From contig DXCC01000029.1 of assembly GCA_019116245.1 (NCBI GenBank), positions 1 through 57,973 on the forward strand: a stretch of DNA of 57,973 nt. The letters are read 5' to 3'. Under the pieces are notes generated by a model that was not told the DNA's origin, did not search any database, and saw only the letters and a list, made by a program, of their open reading frames with translations. Position numbers and translations under genes: made by a program. Each line of letters begins with the position of its first letter. Positions within the stretch are counted from its first letter, which is position 1. This DNA is from Candidatus Tidjanibacter faecipullorum (lineage in GTDB: Bacteria; Bacteroidota; Bacteroidia; Bacteroidales; Rikenellaceae). Of the stretch, positions 27,197 through 36,494 are shown piece by piece.

Positions 27197-28246
27197 ATGG
27201 AGAGAGAGCAAGAGAACCGGTCGCATGCCGCTACGGTGGCGTGGCTGGGTGCTTTGGGGGACCGGATGGCCGATTTCGGACAGACGGAAGCGACGCGGCA
27301 CATCGCGGCGGAGGCCGTAGCCGCCAATCCCTGGTTTACGGAGGCGGACATCGTGTTTGCGGTGCGGGCCGTGCGGGAGCAGATGCTGGACCGCGTCAGG
27401 CTGGCGGCCTGGCTGGCGGCGTATGACGAACCGGCCGGGGCTCCGCTGCGGGTGGCGATCATCATGGCCGGCAACATCCCGCTGGTGGGCTTTGCCGATC
27501 TGCTCTATGTGCTGGCGGCGGGCGATGTGCCGTACGTGAAACCTTCCTCCAAGGATAGCGTGCTGATGCGGTGGGTGATCGACCTGCTGTGCGAACTGAA
27601 TCCTGCGGCGCGGATCGAGACCTACCGGGCCGGAGCGCCGTACGATGCCGTCATTGCTACCGGCAGCGACAATACGGGACGCTATTTCCGCTCGCAGTTT
27701 GCCGACATGCCCGCCATTATTCGGGGCAGCCGCGGTTCGGTGGCCGTGCTGACCGGCGACGAGACCCCGCAGGAGCTGTGCCTGCTGCAGCAGGACATGC
27801 TCCGTTACGGGGGGCTGGGATGCCGCAACGTGAGCCTGCTGCTGGTGCCCGGGACGTGCGATGTGGAGCGGCTCGGCGAAGCGTTGCGGGTGCAGCGGGG
27901 CGACGTCCATCCCAAATATTACAACAATTACCGCAGTCTGAAGGGCAAGCTGGCCGTTGCGGGCGAACGGTTTGTCGATTGCGGCGGTTTCGTGCTGACC
28001 GAGGGGGAAGAGTTCCCGACCGAGCTGAGCCGCATCGTCGTGCGGCGCTGCGGGACGGAGGAGGCGCTGCGCCAATGGCTCGCGGCACACGACGGCAAGG
28101 TGCAGTGTGTGGTCAGCCGCGAGGGAACCTGTGTGCGCGGTGTACGGTTCGGCGAGGCCCAGGCGCCTGCGCTGGACGACTATCCCGACGGCGTGGATGT
28201 GCCGGCTTTCCTGGCCGATGTGCGGCGCCGGCTCAGAAGCGTTTGA
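27197..28246 (+). CDS. LuxC-like acyl-CoA reductase
   Basis: 349 aa with an aldehyde-dehydrogenase fold: IIMAGNIPLVGF (88-99), YVKPSSKDS as the cofactor-binding strand, ATGSDNTGRYF, and the catalytic Cys209 in GGLGCRNVS. LuxC-type enzymes reduce acyl-CoA or acyl-ACP to the aldehyde with NADPH. There is no luxE, luciferase or partner alcohol dehydrogenase nearby. It starts 20 bp after the Imm17-like gene, and its 3' end overlaps the convergent msrBA gene by 14 bp. Similar orphan reductases occur in many Bacteroidetes; the substrate is unknown. Confidence 0.85.
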   Translation: MEREQENRSHAATVAWLGALGDRMADFGQTEATRHIAAEAVAANPWFTEADIVFAVRAVREQMLDRVRLAAWLAAYDEPAGAPLRVAIIMAGNIPLVGFADLLYVLAAGDVPYVKPSSKDSVLMRWVIDLLCELNPAARIETYRAGAPYDAVIATGSDNTGRYFRSQFADMPAIIRGSRGSVAVLTGDETPQELCLLQQDMLRYGGLGCRNVSLLLVPGTCDVERLGEALRVQRGDVHPKYYNNYRSLKGKLAVAGERFVDCGGFVLTEGEEFPTELSRIVVRRCGTEEALRQWLAAHDGKVQCVVSREGTCVRGVRFGEAQAPALDDYPDGVDVPAFLADVRRRLRSV

Positions 28247-29099
28247 CGCGCAGGTGGCAGGCAGGGGTGACGCCCCGCCGGTCGTAGTAGTCCTGGTGGT
28301 AGGCTTCGGCGGGCCAGAAGGTTGCAGCCGGAGTCAGCCGCGTCGCCACATCGTAGCCTGCGGCCGTGAGCCGGTCGATCAGTGCGTCGGCCGTGCGCCG
28401 CTGCGCTTCGGAGGTATATAAAATTTCGGAGCGGTACTGCTCGCCGATGTCCGGACCCTGGCGGTTGACCTGGGCCGGATCGTGAATCTCGAAAAACAGA
28501 CGGGCCAACTCCTCGAAGGAGACGATTTCCGGGTCGAAGATGACCCGGACCGTTTCGGCGTGTCCGGTGGCGCCGCTGCACACCTCCGGGTAGGTCGGCG
28601 AGTCGGTGCGCCCGCCCATGTAACCCGATGTGGCCGAGACGACCCCCGTCCGGTGGCGGAAATGGTACTCCACACCCCAGAAACAGCCGCCGGCGAAGTA
28701 GGCCGTTTCGTAGCTGTGGCCGTGGGCCGAGCGGTCGGCTCCGGCGGGAAGAAACTCCATGGAGAGCGAATTGACGCAGTGGCGGGTCTGCTTGGGCGTG
28801 AAGCCTTCGCCGGTGAAGACATGGCCCAGGTGGGCGCCGCACCGGGCGCAGACGATCTCCGTGCGCTGGCCGTCCGCATCGGGCTGGCGGCGTACGGCGC
28901 CGGGAATCTCGTCGTCGAAGCTCGGCCAGCCGCAACCGGCGTCGAACTTGTCGTCCGAACGGTAGAGCGGGGCGCCGCACTGGCGGCAGAGGTAGGTGCC
29001 GGGGCGGCGTTCGTTGAGGAGCGCGCCGCTGAAGGGCGGCTCGGTGGCCTTGTCGCGGATGACGCGTCGTTCGGCTTCGGTGAGCGGGTATTTTTCCAT
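28233..29099 (-). CDS. Bifunctional methionine sulfoxide reductase MsrB-MsrA
   Basis: 288 aa. Residues 1-~130 are MsrB, which reduces methionine-R-sulfoxide: zinc cysteines 38/41 and 84/87, catalytic Cys108 in RHCVNSLSM. Residues ~130-288 are MsrA for the S-form: GCFWG at 138-142 with catalytic Cys139, and YHQDYYDRRG near the end. The B-then-A order is common in Bacteroidetes. No signal peptide is seen, so it acts in the cytoplasm. It repairs oxidised proteins, using thioredoxin. The 3' end overlaps the convergent acyl-CoA reductase by 14 bp. Confidence 0.96.
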   Translation of the reverse strand: MEKYPLTEAERRVIRDKATEPPFSGALLNERRPGTYLCRQCGAPLYRSDDKFDAGCGWPSFDDEIPGAVRRQPDADGQRTEIVCARCGAHLGHVFTGEGFTPKQTRHCVNSLSMEFLPAGADRSAHGHSYETAYFAGGCFWGVEYHFRHRTGVVSATSGYMGGRTDSPTYPEVCSGATGHAETVRVIFDPEIVSFEELARLFFEIHDPAQVNRQGPDIGEQYRSEILYTSEAQRRTADALIDRLTAAGYDVATRLTPAATFWPAEAYHQDYYDRRGVTPACHLRVKRF

Positions 29100-29194
29100 G
29101 GTCGGCGATGGTTGAAACGTATACTGCGAAAGTAACGGTTTTGCCGGGTCGGTTGGTACGGCGCCGGGAAATTTTGCGTAAATTTCGCACTGCT

Positions 29195-30427
29195 ATGAAA
29201 AGCGGACATGCCGATCTTCCTCTGCACTACGGGACCGTTCCCGCCTGGCTGGCCCAACGGATGAGCCTGCTGGGCGGAGCCATCGTCGAGGCCATTGTCA
29301 TGGAGTACGGCCGCTCGGAACTGCTGCGCCGGCTGGGCGATCCGTTCTGGTTCCAGTCGCTGGGTTGCGTGCTGGGCATGGACTGGCACTCGTCGGGTAT
29401 CACCACCTCCGTGATGAATGCGCTCAAGAAGGCGGTCAACCGCCGTTCCGAAGAGCTGGGCATCTACATCTGCGGCGGACGTGGACGTTCGTCGCGTCAG
29501 ACACCGGCCGAACTGCTGCAGGTGGCCGAACGGACGGGTCTCGACGGACAGGCACTGGTCCGGGACAGTCGTTTGGCTGCCAAGGTGGACAATACGGCCG
29601 TGCAGGACGGTTTTCAGCTCTATCTCCACACCTTTGTCGTGACGGTCGACGGCGAGTGGGCGGTCGTCCAGCAGGGCATGAATCCCGCCACACGCATGGC
29701 GCGCCGCTACCATTGGCTCTCCTCCTCGCTGCACTCCTTCACCGAGGAGCCCCACACGGCGGTGTGCGGCCGCAACCAGGGGTTGATCCTGAACCTGACC
29801 CACCACGATGCCGCGCTGACCAAGGAGGGCATGCTGGCCCTGACCCGCGAACGGCCCGACCGTGTGCTGCGGGAGGCGACCCTTGTCATGCCGACCCGCC
29901 ACGAGGTGCAGGCGGCCGACGTCGATCTGAAACGGTTGGGTGCGGCGCTGGTGCTGGCCCACGAGACCGGTGTGCGCGACATGGAGGAACTGTTGCTGTT
30001 GCAGGGGGTCGGGCCGCGCACCCTGCAGTCCCTCACGCTGGTGAGCGAGGTCATCTACGGCACGCCGTCCCGTTTTGCCGATCCGGCGCGTTTCTCGTTT
30101 GCCCACGGCGGCAAGGACGGTCATCCGTTCCCCGTACCGACGCAGGTCTATGACGAGACGATCGCGCTCTTCGACGATGCCATCCATCGGGCGCGGCTCG
30201 GGGAGCACGACAAGGCCGACGCACTCCGCAACCTGTCGCAGGTAGCCCTCCGGCTGGAGGAGAACTACCAGCCGTCGCCCTTCCTGGAGGATTGGATCGC
30301 GCAGGAGCGGGCCGATGCGTGGCGCTGGGGCGGCCGCACCGTATCCGGCAAGTCCCGTCCACCGCAGGGGAGAAACAGCGGCGGCGAGGCAACAACGGCC
30401 CGCCAGTTGTCGTTATGGGAAGAGTGA
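29195..30427 (+). CDS. DUF763 domain-containing protein
   Basis: 410 aa from the ATG at 29195. The start of the domain is ADLPLHYGTVPAWLAQRM, followed by IVMEYGRSELLRRLGDPFWFQSLG, CVLGMDWHSSG and VDNTAVQDGFQLYLHTFV. Further on are QQGMNPATRMARRYHW and a helix-hairpin-helix-like stretch (MEELLLLQGVGPRTLQSL). DUF763 is best known from archaea and thermophilic bacteria and has no assigned function. The HhH-like stretch hints at nucleic-acid binding. The C-terminal 60 residues are low in complexity. Single gene, divergent from msrBA. Confidence 0.9.
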   Translation: MKSGHADLPLHYGTVPAWLAQRMSLLGGAIVEAIVMEYGRSELLRRLGDPFWFQSLGCVLGMDWHSSGITTSVMNALKKAVNRRSEELGIYICGGRGRSSRQTPAELLQVAERTGLDGQALVRDSRLAAKVDNTAVQDGFQLYLHTFVVTVDGEWAVVQQGMNPATRMARRYHWLSSSLHSFTEEPHTAVCGRNQGLILNLTHHDAALTKEGMLALTRERPDRVLREATLVMPTRHEVQAADVDLKRLGAALVLAHETGVRDMEELLLLQGVGPRTLQSLTLVSEVIYGTPSRFADPARFSFAHGGKDGHPFPVPTQVYDETIALFDDAIHRARLGEHDKADALRNLSQVALRLEENYQPSPFLEDWIAQERADAWRWGGRTVSGKSRPPQGRNSGGEATTARQLSLWEE

Positions 30428-30484
30428 AGTAAAGGGAAAAGTGGATATTTTCGCAGTAGCGAAACAGAACAAACAACTTGTTTT

Positions 30485-31693
30485 ATGGAATCGATCCGAG
30501 AGTTATTCAGAATATGCAACGGCCCCTCGAGCAGCCATACCGTAGGGCCCAAGAAAGCGGCGGAGCAGTTTCTGGCCCGCCATGGCGATGCCGACCGTTT
30601 CCGGGTGACCCTGTACGGTTCGCTGGCGGCAACCGGCAAGGGCCACCTGACCGATACGGCGATCCTGTCGGTGCTGGAACCGGCTGCGCCGACCGAGATC
30701 GTGTGGAAGCCGGAGATCGTGCTGCCGTTCCATCCGAACGGCATGCGGTTCGAGTCCTTCAGCGGCGACCGGGTCACGGAGGACTGGACGATCTACAGCG
30801 TGGGCGGCGGAGCGCTGGCCAACGAAACGACCCGCCAGGCCAAACCGGCCGACATCTATCCGCTGACCACGATCGAGGATATTCTGCGGTGGTGCCAGCA
30901 GGAGGGCAAAGCCTTCTGGGAGTATGTTGAGGATTACGAGGACGATGGGCTGTGGGAATACCTCGCCACGGTATGGGAGACGATGTGCGATACCATCGAG
31001 CGCGGCCTGAACCACGAAGGGGTGCTGCCCGGCGGGCTGAAGGTGCGCCGAAAAGCCAGCACCTACATGGTGAAGGCCAAGAGCTACAACGAGTCGCTCA
31101 GCAGTCGGGCGCGGCTGTATGCCTATGCGCTGGCCACTTCCGAGGAGAATGCCTCGGGCGGCGTGGTGGTGACGGCGCCGACGTGCGGTTCGAGCGGCGT
31201 GGTGCCGGCCGTGCTGTACCACATCTATACCGCGCGCAACGTACAGCCTGTCCGGATTCTCCATGCGCTGGCCACGGCGGGACTGTTCGGCAACATTGCC
31301 AAGACGAATGCCTCCATTTCGGGTGCCGAAGTGGGGTGTCAGGGTGAAGTGGGCGTTGCCTGCGCCATGGCGGCCGCTGCGGCCTGCCAGCTGTTCGGCG
31401 GTACGCCGTCGCAGATCGAGTATGCGGCCGAGATGGCGCTGGAGCACTTCCTGGGGCTGACCTGCGATCCCGTCTGCGGACTGGTGCAGATACCCTGCAT
31501 CGAACGCAATGCGGTGGCTGCCGCACGCGCCCTGGATGCCAACCTTTACGCCACCATGTCGGACGGCAACCACATGGTCAATTACGACAAGGTGGTCAAG
31601 GTGATGAACGAGACCGGACTCGACATGCCGAGCCTCTACCGGGAGACGGCGGAGGGCGGTCTGGCCAAAAATTACGGTCGTCGGAAGCTTTAA
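30485..31693 (+). CDS. sdaA: L-serine ammonia-lyase, iron-sulfur dependent, single chain
   Basis: 402 aa. Converts L-serine to pyruvate and ammonia using an oxygen-sensitive 4Fe-4S cluster. The beta-type part (residues 1-~150) opens with SIRELFRICNGPSSSHTVGPKKAAEQF; the alpha-type part has APTCGSSGVVPAVL, EVGCQGEVGVACAMAAAA and CDPVCGLVQIPCIERN, which hold the cluster cysteines. Both parts are fused in one chain, as in E. coli SdaA. It fits the amino-acid fermentation genes in the window. It has a 57-bp upstream gap with only a weak promoter match. Confidence 0.95.
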   Translation: MESIRELFRICNGPSSSHTVGPKKAAEQFLARHGDADRFRVTLYGSLAATGKGHLTDTAILSVLEPAAPTEIVWKPEIVLPFHPNGMRFESFSGDRVTEDWTIYSVGGGALANETTRQAKPADIYPLTTIEDILRWCQQEGKAFWEYVEDYEDDGLWEYLATVWETMCDTIERGLNHEGVLPGGLKVRRKASTYMVKAKSYNESLSSRARLYAYALATSEENASGGVVVTAPTCGSSGVVPAVLYHIYTARNVQPVRILHALATAGLFGNIAKTNASISGAEVGCQGEVGVACAMAAAAACQLFGGTPSQIEYAAEMALEHFLGLTCDPVCGLVQIPCIERNAVAAARALDANLYATMSDGNHMVNYDKVVKVMNETGLDMPSLYRETAEGGLAKNYGRRKL

Positions 31694-31716
31694 TCGCACC
31701 GGTTGGCGGGCAAGGC

Positions 31717-31747
31717 TTGGCAGTATCTGCGTTTTTGCGTACTTTTG
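31717..31747 (+). promoter_or_regulatory. Bacteroidetes-type promoter of the SurA/OstA operon
   Basis: TTG at 31717-31719, a 20-bp spacer and TACTTTTG at 31740-31747. The leader to the first ATG at 31864 is about 110 nt, longer than others in the window. Confidence 0.65.
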
Positions 31748-31863
31748 ACAACAAAGTGCGTGCTCGTTACGGAGAGATACGATCGGAGGGTCCGATTTCC
31801 GGCACGGAGATGTACGGAAATCGGATTCTTTTCGTTAGCGTATCGAGCAAACGACGAACAACC

Positions 31864-32742
31864 ATGCGAAAAATCGAAACATATATGGCGGCGGCCCTGT
31901 GCGTGCTGACCGGCGTGCTGGCGGGATGTCATCGCGACTTCCGGCGTTCCGAGATAGCGGCTAAGGCAGGCGACAAGGTGCTGACCCTCGCCGAGGTGGC
32001 CGCAGCCGTTCCGGCCGGTCTCGCGCCGGAAGACAGCCTGCGGGCCAGCGCGGCCTACGTGGAGACGTGGGTGCGCCGGCAGGCCAAACTGATGGAGGCC
32101 GAACGGATTCTGGTGGACCAGCAGCCGGACATTGAGGCCATGGTGGAGGAGTACCGCAACTCGCTGCTGACCTATCGGCTGGACCGCTACTACATCGACC
32201 GGATGGTCGATACGGTCATGAGCGATTCGCTGGTGAGCCGCTATTACGATGCGCACCGGCAGGAGTTCAAGCTGAACCGCGACATCGTGAAGGGCATGAT
32301 CCTGACGGTGCCCGCCTCGTTCCGGATGCGCACCCGCATCCGGGAGCTGATGGGGGCGGACGGCGAGGAACGCCAGCAGGATTTCCGCGACATGGCAGCC
32401 AAGAACAACCTGCCGCTGGTGACGCTGGACGAGTGGACCTCCTACGACGAGTTCTGGAAACAACTGCCGGCAGCCCTGAATACCGACGAGAACCGGCAGA
32501 AGGTGCTGGCCACCCGTCGGGTTGTCGAACTGAATGACGGGACCAATCTCTACTATGTGCGCCTGACGGATCATCTGGGCAAGGGAGCTACGGCTCCGTT
32601 GTCGTGGACGGCCGACGTCATCCGCAACATCCTCTACAACCAGCGTAGCGGCGACGTGCTGCGGGAGAAGGAGGACAGTCTCTACCAGGCGGCGCTGGAG
32701 AACGAGGAGGCCCGAATCTATGTGAAAAAGGAAAGCGAATAA
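31864..32742 (+). CDS. SurA-like (SurA_N-type) lipoprotein chaperone
   Basis: 292 aa from the ATG at 31864. A lipoprotein signal ends in LAGC with the lipidated Cys22. The rest is mainly helical and resembles the chaperone arms of SurA/PpiC proteins (AAKAGDKVLTLAEVAAAVP, then VETWVRRQAKLMEAERI). I do not see the parvulin catalytic domain, so it is probably a chaperone without prolyl isomerase activity. It is followed 17 bp later by a SurA with parvulin domains and then an OstA-like gene, so the set likely serves outer-membrane assembly. Confidence 0.8.
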   Translation: MRKIETYMAAALCVLTGVLAGCHRDFRRSEIAAKAGDKVLTLAEVAAAVPAGLAPEDSLRASAAYVETWVRRQAKLMEAERILVDQQPDIEAMVEEYRNSLLTYRLDRYYIDRMVDTVMSDSLVSRYYDAHRQEFKLNRDIVKGMILTVPASFRMRTRIRELMGADGEERQQDFRDMAAKNNLPLVTLDEWTSYDEFWKQLPAALNTDENRQKVLATRRVVELNDGTNLYYVRLTDHLGKGATAPLSWTADVIRNILYNQRSGDVLREKEDSLYQAALENEEARIYVKKESE

Positions 32743-32759
32743 GAGAATAGAATCAAACC

Positions 32760-34142
32760 ATGCGGAGGGGAAAAACGATAGCGGCGGCGTGCATGCTGGC
32801 GCTTGCGGCCATTGGCGGCCACGCGCAGGAGCGTTATACGGTGGACAAGGTGGCCGCCGTGGTGGGCAATTCGGCCATTTTGTATTCGGAATTGTGTGAA
32901 GCGGCCGACTATCTGGAGCAGGAACAACGGGCCCAGGGCTATACGCCGGACAAGGATCCGATGATCCAGTCGCTGGAGTTTCTGCTGACCCAGAAGGTGC
33001 TCTACAATCAGGCGCTCATCGACTCGGTGCAGATCAGCATGGAGAGCGTGATGGCCCGTACGGACCAGTACATGTCCATGATGGAGGAACAGGCGGGGTC
33101 GGTAGCCGCGCTGGAAGAGCAGCTGGGGCAGCCCTCGTTTGCCATTCGGCAACGCATGAAGGAGCGCTTCGAGGAGCAGGAATATGCGCGCGCCATGCGG
33201 CAGGAGATTGACGGCAAGGTGACCGTCACGCCCGGCGAGGTGGAGCGCTTCTACCGGCAGCACGACAAGGATGAGTTCCCGATCGTGCCCCAGCAGTATG
33301 TCTATGCCCAGATTGTCCGTTTCCCCACGTCCTCTACGGCGGCCAAGCAGCGGGTGCGCGAGCAACTGCTGGACATGCGCGAGCGCATCATCAACGGCAC
33401 CCGTTTCGATCTGCTGGCCCGCATGTATTCGATCGATGCGACGGCCATGCGGGGTGGCGATCTGGGGTGGATGCCCCTGCAGGCGTGGGTGCAGCCCTTT
33501 GCCGATGCGGTGGAGAAGCTGCAGCCCGGTCAGATCTCCGAGGTGGTGGAGACCGAGTTCGGCTTCCACATCATCGAACTGCTTGAGAAAAAAGGGGACA
33601 AATACCATGCGCGTCACATCGTGCTGCGCCCGGTCTATACGCCCGACGAGCTGGCGGCCGACGGCCGTTTTCTGGACAGCCTGGCCCAGCAGATCCGGGA
33701 CGGAAAGATCACCTTCGAGGAGGCGGCGCTGCAATATTCCGACGACAAGTATTCGCGTCAGAACGGCGGCGTGGTGACCAACAGCGAACAGCTCGAGCAG
33801 CAGGGGACGGGCGAACTGCCCAAGAACAAGTTCATGCGCGAGGAGCTGCAGAACGACTATCCGGCCCTGAGCCAGTTGAAGGTGGGCGAGATTTCGCCTT
33901 CGTTCCAGTCGTATGACGGATACGGCAACGTGCTGAACAAGATCGTCAAGCTGATCGCGATCATTCCGGCCCATACGGCCAATCTGAGCGAGGACTATAC
34001 CGAAATCGAGTCGCTGGCCCTGCAGGCCAAACGCGAGGAGGAGTTCCAGAAGTGGCTCAACAGCAAGATCGACGGCCTCTATGTCCGGATCGAGCCGGAA
34101 TTCCGCGATGCCGATTTCGACAACAAGAACTGGGTAAAATAG
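32760..34142 (+). CDS. Periplasmic peptidyl-prolyl isomerase, SurA family
   Basis: 460 aa. Signal peptide at 1-22 (ending GHAQ). The N-terminal SurA-like part (VDKVAAVVGNSAILYSEL) is followed by two parvulin-type domains, about residues 172-275 (RGGDLGWMPL, FGFHIIELLEKKGD) and 280-390 (YHARHIVLRP, QYSDDKYSRQNGGVV). The C-terminal helix returns to the chaperone core. SurA escorts unfolded outer-membrane proteins across the periplasm. It is the middle gene of a three-gene operon. Confidence 0.93.
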   Translation: MRRGKTIAAACMLALAAIGGHAQERYTVDKVAAVVGNSAILYSELCEAADYLEQEQRAQGYTPDKDPMIQSLEFLLTQKVLYNQALIDSVQISMESVMARTDQYMSMMEEQAGSVAALEEQLGQPSFAIRQRMKERFEEQEYARAMRQEIDGKVTVTPGEVERFYRQHDKDEFPIVPQQYVYAQIVRFPTSSTAAKQRVREQLLDMRERIINGTRFDLLARMYSIDATAMRGGDLGWMPLQAWVQPFADAVEKLQPGQISEVVETEFGFHIIELLEKKGDKYHARHIVLRPVYTPDELAADGRFLDSLAQQIRDGKITFEEAALQYSDDKYSRQNGGVVTNSEQLEQQGTGELPKNKFMREELQNDYPALSQLKVGEISPSFQSYDGYGNVLNKIVKLIAIIPAHTANLSEDYTEIESLALQAKREEEFQKWLNSKIDGLYVRIEPEFRDADFDNKNWVK

Positions 34143-34151
34143 GTTGAGGAG

Positions 34152-36470
34152 ATGAGAGTTCGCAATGCGATTGCGACGGCGGCCGTGGCCGTCCTGTTTC
34201 TGGGGGCGCTGGCCCAGGAGCCGCCCCGGCGTCCGGAGGCCCGTCCTGCGCAGCGTCCCGTCGCACAGGGCGAGAACAAGGCGATCGTCAATATCAAATC
34301 CAAACGCATGTTCCCGATCAAGGTGGCCGATTCGACGGTCTATGCCTTCGTGGGGGACGTGGTGGCCTATCACAACGGGGCCGTACTGCTGTGCGACAGT
34401 GCCGTGCGCTACGGCGAGAACCGCATCGAGTGTTTCGACAACGTGCTGATCAACAAGGACAGCACCTATGTGTACGGCGATCGGGTGGAGTATGACGGCA
34501 CGACCAATACCGCGCAGGTCTTCTCGCCGCTGATCAAGATGATCGACGGCCAGGCGGTGCTCTACACCTACCATTTCCGCTACAATACGTTGAACAACAT
34601 CGGCGAATTCTACGGCGGCGGCACCCTTTCGCAGGGGCAGATGCTGCTGGAGTCCAAACGGGGCTACTACTACGGCGAGACGCGCGATGCGGTGTGCGTG
34701 GGCGATGTCGAACTGCGCGACTCCACCTATCGGATCGCTTCCGATTCGCTCGGCTTCAACATGGATACCGAGGTGGCCACCTTCTACAAGCGGACCTATA
34801 TCTGGAATGACAAGAACGAGATTCTGAGTGCCAACCGGGGGTGGTACGACACGCGGACGGAGCACTACCACTTCATGTCGGATGCCTATGTGGTGACGGA
34901 AGACCAGGAGGTCTGGGCCGACGAGATGGATTACTACTCCGTGCCCAACGATGTGGAGATGCGGAACAACATCCAGATTCTCGACCAGGAGCAGGCCGTG
35001 CTGGCCTTCGGCGACTACGGCCGTTATTGGGGCGTCACGGGCGATGCCCTGCTCACCCAGCAGCCGTCCGTCATCAGTTTCTACGATACGCAGGCCGATT
35101 CGCTCTACATGCGGGCCGACTCGATCTTCATGTACGTGATCGACAGCACAAGTATATATAGTGCCGACTACATCGGCAACCGCAAGCCGGCCGCGCAGGA
35201 AGAGGTGACGGAGGAGTTGCTGATCGAGGAGCCGGTGCCGGGCAAATCGGCTCCGGAGGCCACCGCACCGGAGGAGACGGTTCCGGAGGGTGGGGCAACA
35301 CCGGATGAAACGCCCCGGGAGGCCGCGCCGGTGGCCGATACGCTGGCGGACGGCGGTCAGGAGCCGGAGCGTACGGCTCCCGAAGCAACGGTGCCGGAGA
35401 CGGCCGGGACGGAGCGTGCCTCCGACGAAGAAAGGGTTACGGTAGCGCTGGAAGATCTCTCGCCGCGCGAACTGCGCAAGGTGCAGCGTGAGGAGCGCCG
35501 CAAGGAGCGGGCCGAACGCCGGGCTGCACGCCGCAAGGCGCGTGAAGAGGCGCTCGCTCAGCGTGAGGAGGCGATTACGCCCACCTCCGGGGAGGTACAG
35601 CAGCCGACCGATTCGCTGGCTGCGACCGATTCGCTGTCGGCTGCGGAACCCGTGGCGGATACGCTGGCGACGGCTTCGGCAACTTCCGGGGAGGAGGAGC
35701 CCGAACGGGTGATCCTCGGCTATCACAATGTGAAGATTTACCGCAGCGACATGCAGGCAGTCTGCGATTCGCTGATCGGCTTCTCGCGCGATACGACGAT
35801 TCATCTCTACCGCGAACCGGTGTTGTGGAACGGCAGCAATCAGATCAAGTCGGACACCGTGGTGGTCTATACGCGGAACGATGCCATCGACCGGGCCGTC
35901 TTCACCGGCGGCGAGGCACACGGCAATCCCGTGATGAGCGCCGAACTGGACCGCAACCACTACAACCAGATCACCGGCAAGGAGATTGTCGCCCTGTTCC
36001 GCGACAGCGAGATCTACCGGACCGATGTGAACGGCAATGCCCAGACCTACTACTACATGCAGGACGAGGCGACCGGAGCCTACCAGGGCTTCCTGGTGAT
36101 GGAGTGTTCGGATATCACCTTCATCATCACCGATCGGGACATCGAATCCATCACCTTTCGGGGCAATCCGGTCTATTCCATCTACCCGATGGATCAGATT
36201 CCCGAATCGCAGGAACAGCGTTTCCCGAACTTCGTTTGGGAAGGCGAGCGGCGTCCCACGAAGCGAGAGGTGTTCCGGCGGGAGATTCGCCCTTCGCGGC
36301 GCCGCGATTACGAGGGACTGGTACCGCCCCGCTTCATGCTGACACAGGGCATTCTGGTCTATCGTGACCGGATTCTCAAGGATGGCATCTGGCGCGACCG
36401 TACGGACGACGTCACTCCCGATGCCCGCGAATATATCCGTCGTGTGGCCGCTGCCGAACCGTTGCAGTAG
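34152..36470 (+). CDS. OstA-like protein (LptA/LptD N-terminal type) with long disordered insert
   Basis: 772 aa with a signal peptide (~1-21). Residues ~40-340 carry an OstA/LptA-type beta-jellyroll made of repeating strands (CDSAVRYGENRIECFDNVLI, GDRVEYDG, FYGGGTLSQGQMLLESKRG). Residues ~515-720 return to the same pattern (DSLIGFSRDTTIHLYREPVLW). Between them, ~345-515 is low-complexity: Pro/Glu/Ala/Thr-rich, with a strongly basic-acidic helix at about 433-473 (RREERRKERAERRAARRKAREE-like). The LptA-type fold carries lipopolysaccharide across the periplasm. No C-terminal barrel as in LptD is present. Confidence 0.85.
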   Translation: MRVRNAIATAAVAVLFLGALAQEPPRRPEARPAQRPVAQGENKAIVNIKSKRMFPIKVADSTVYAFVGDVVAYHNGAVLLCDSAVRYGENRIECFDNVLINKDSTYVYGDRVEYDGTTNTAQVFSPLIKMIDGQAVLYTYHFRYNTLNNIGEFYGGGTLSQGQMLLESKRGYYYGETRDAVCVGDVELRDSTYRIASDSLGFNMDTEVATFYKRTYIWNDKNEILSANRGWYDTRTEHYHFMSDAYVVTEDQEVWADEMDYYSVPNDVEMRNNIQILDQEQAVLAFGDYGRYWGVTGDALLTQQPSVISFYDTQADSLYMRADSIFMYVIDSTSIYSADYIGNRKPAAQEEVTEELLIEEPVPGKSAPEATAPEETVPEGGATPDETPREAAPVADTLADGGQEPERTAPEATVPETAGTERASDEERVTVALEDLSPRELRKVQREERRKERAERRAARRKAREEALAQREEAITPTSGEVQQPTDSLAATDSLSAAEPVADTLATASATSGEEEPERVILGYHNVKIYRSDMQAVCDSLIGFSRDTTIHLYREPVLWNGSNQIKSDTVVVYTRNDAIDRAVFTGGEAHGNPVMSAELDRNHYNQITGKEIVALFRDSEIYRTDVNGNAQTYYYMQDEATGAYQGFLVMECSDITFIITDRDIESITFRGNPVYSIYPMDQIPESQEQRFPNFVWEGERRPTKREVFRREIRPSRRRDYEGLVPPRFMLTQGILVYRDRILKDGIWRDRTDDVTPDAREYIRRVAAAEPLQ

Positions 36471-36494
36471 GCGGCCGCTGTTCGGCCTGAATCC

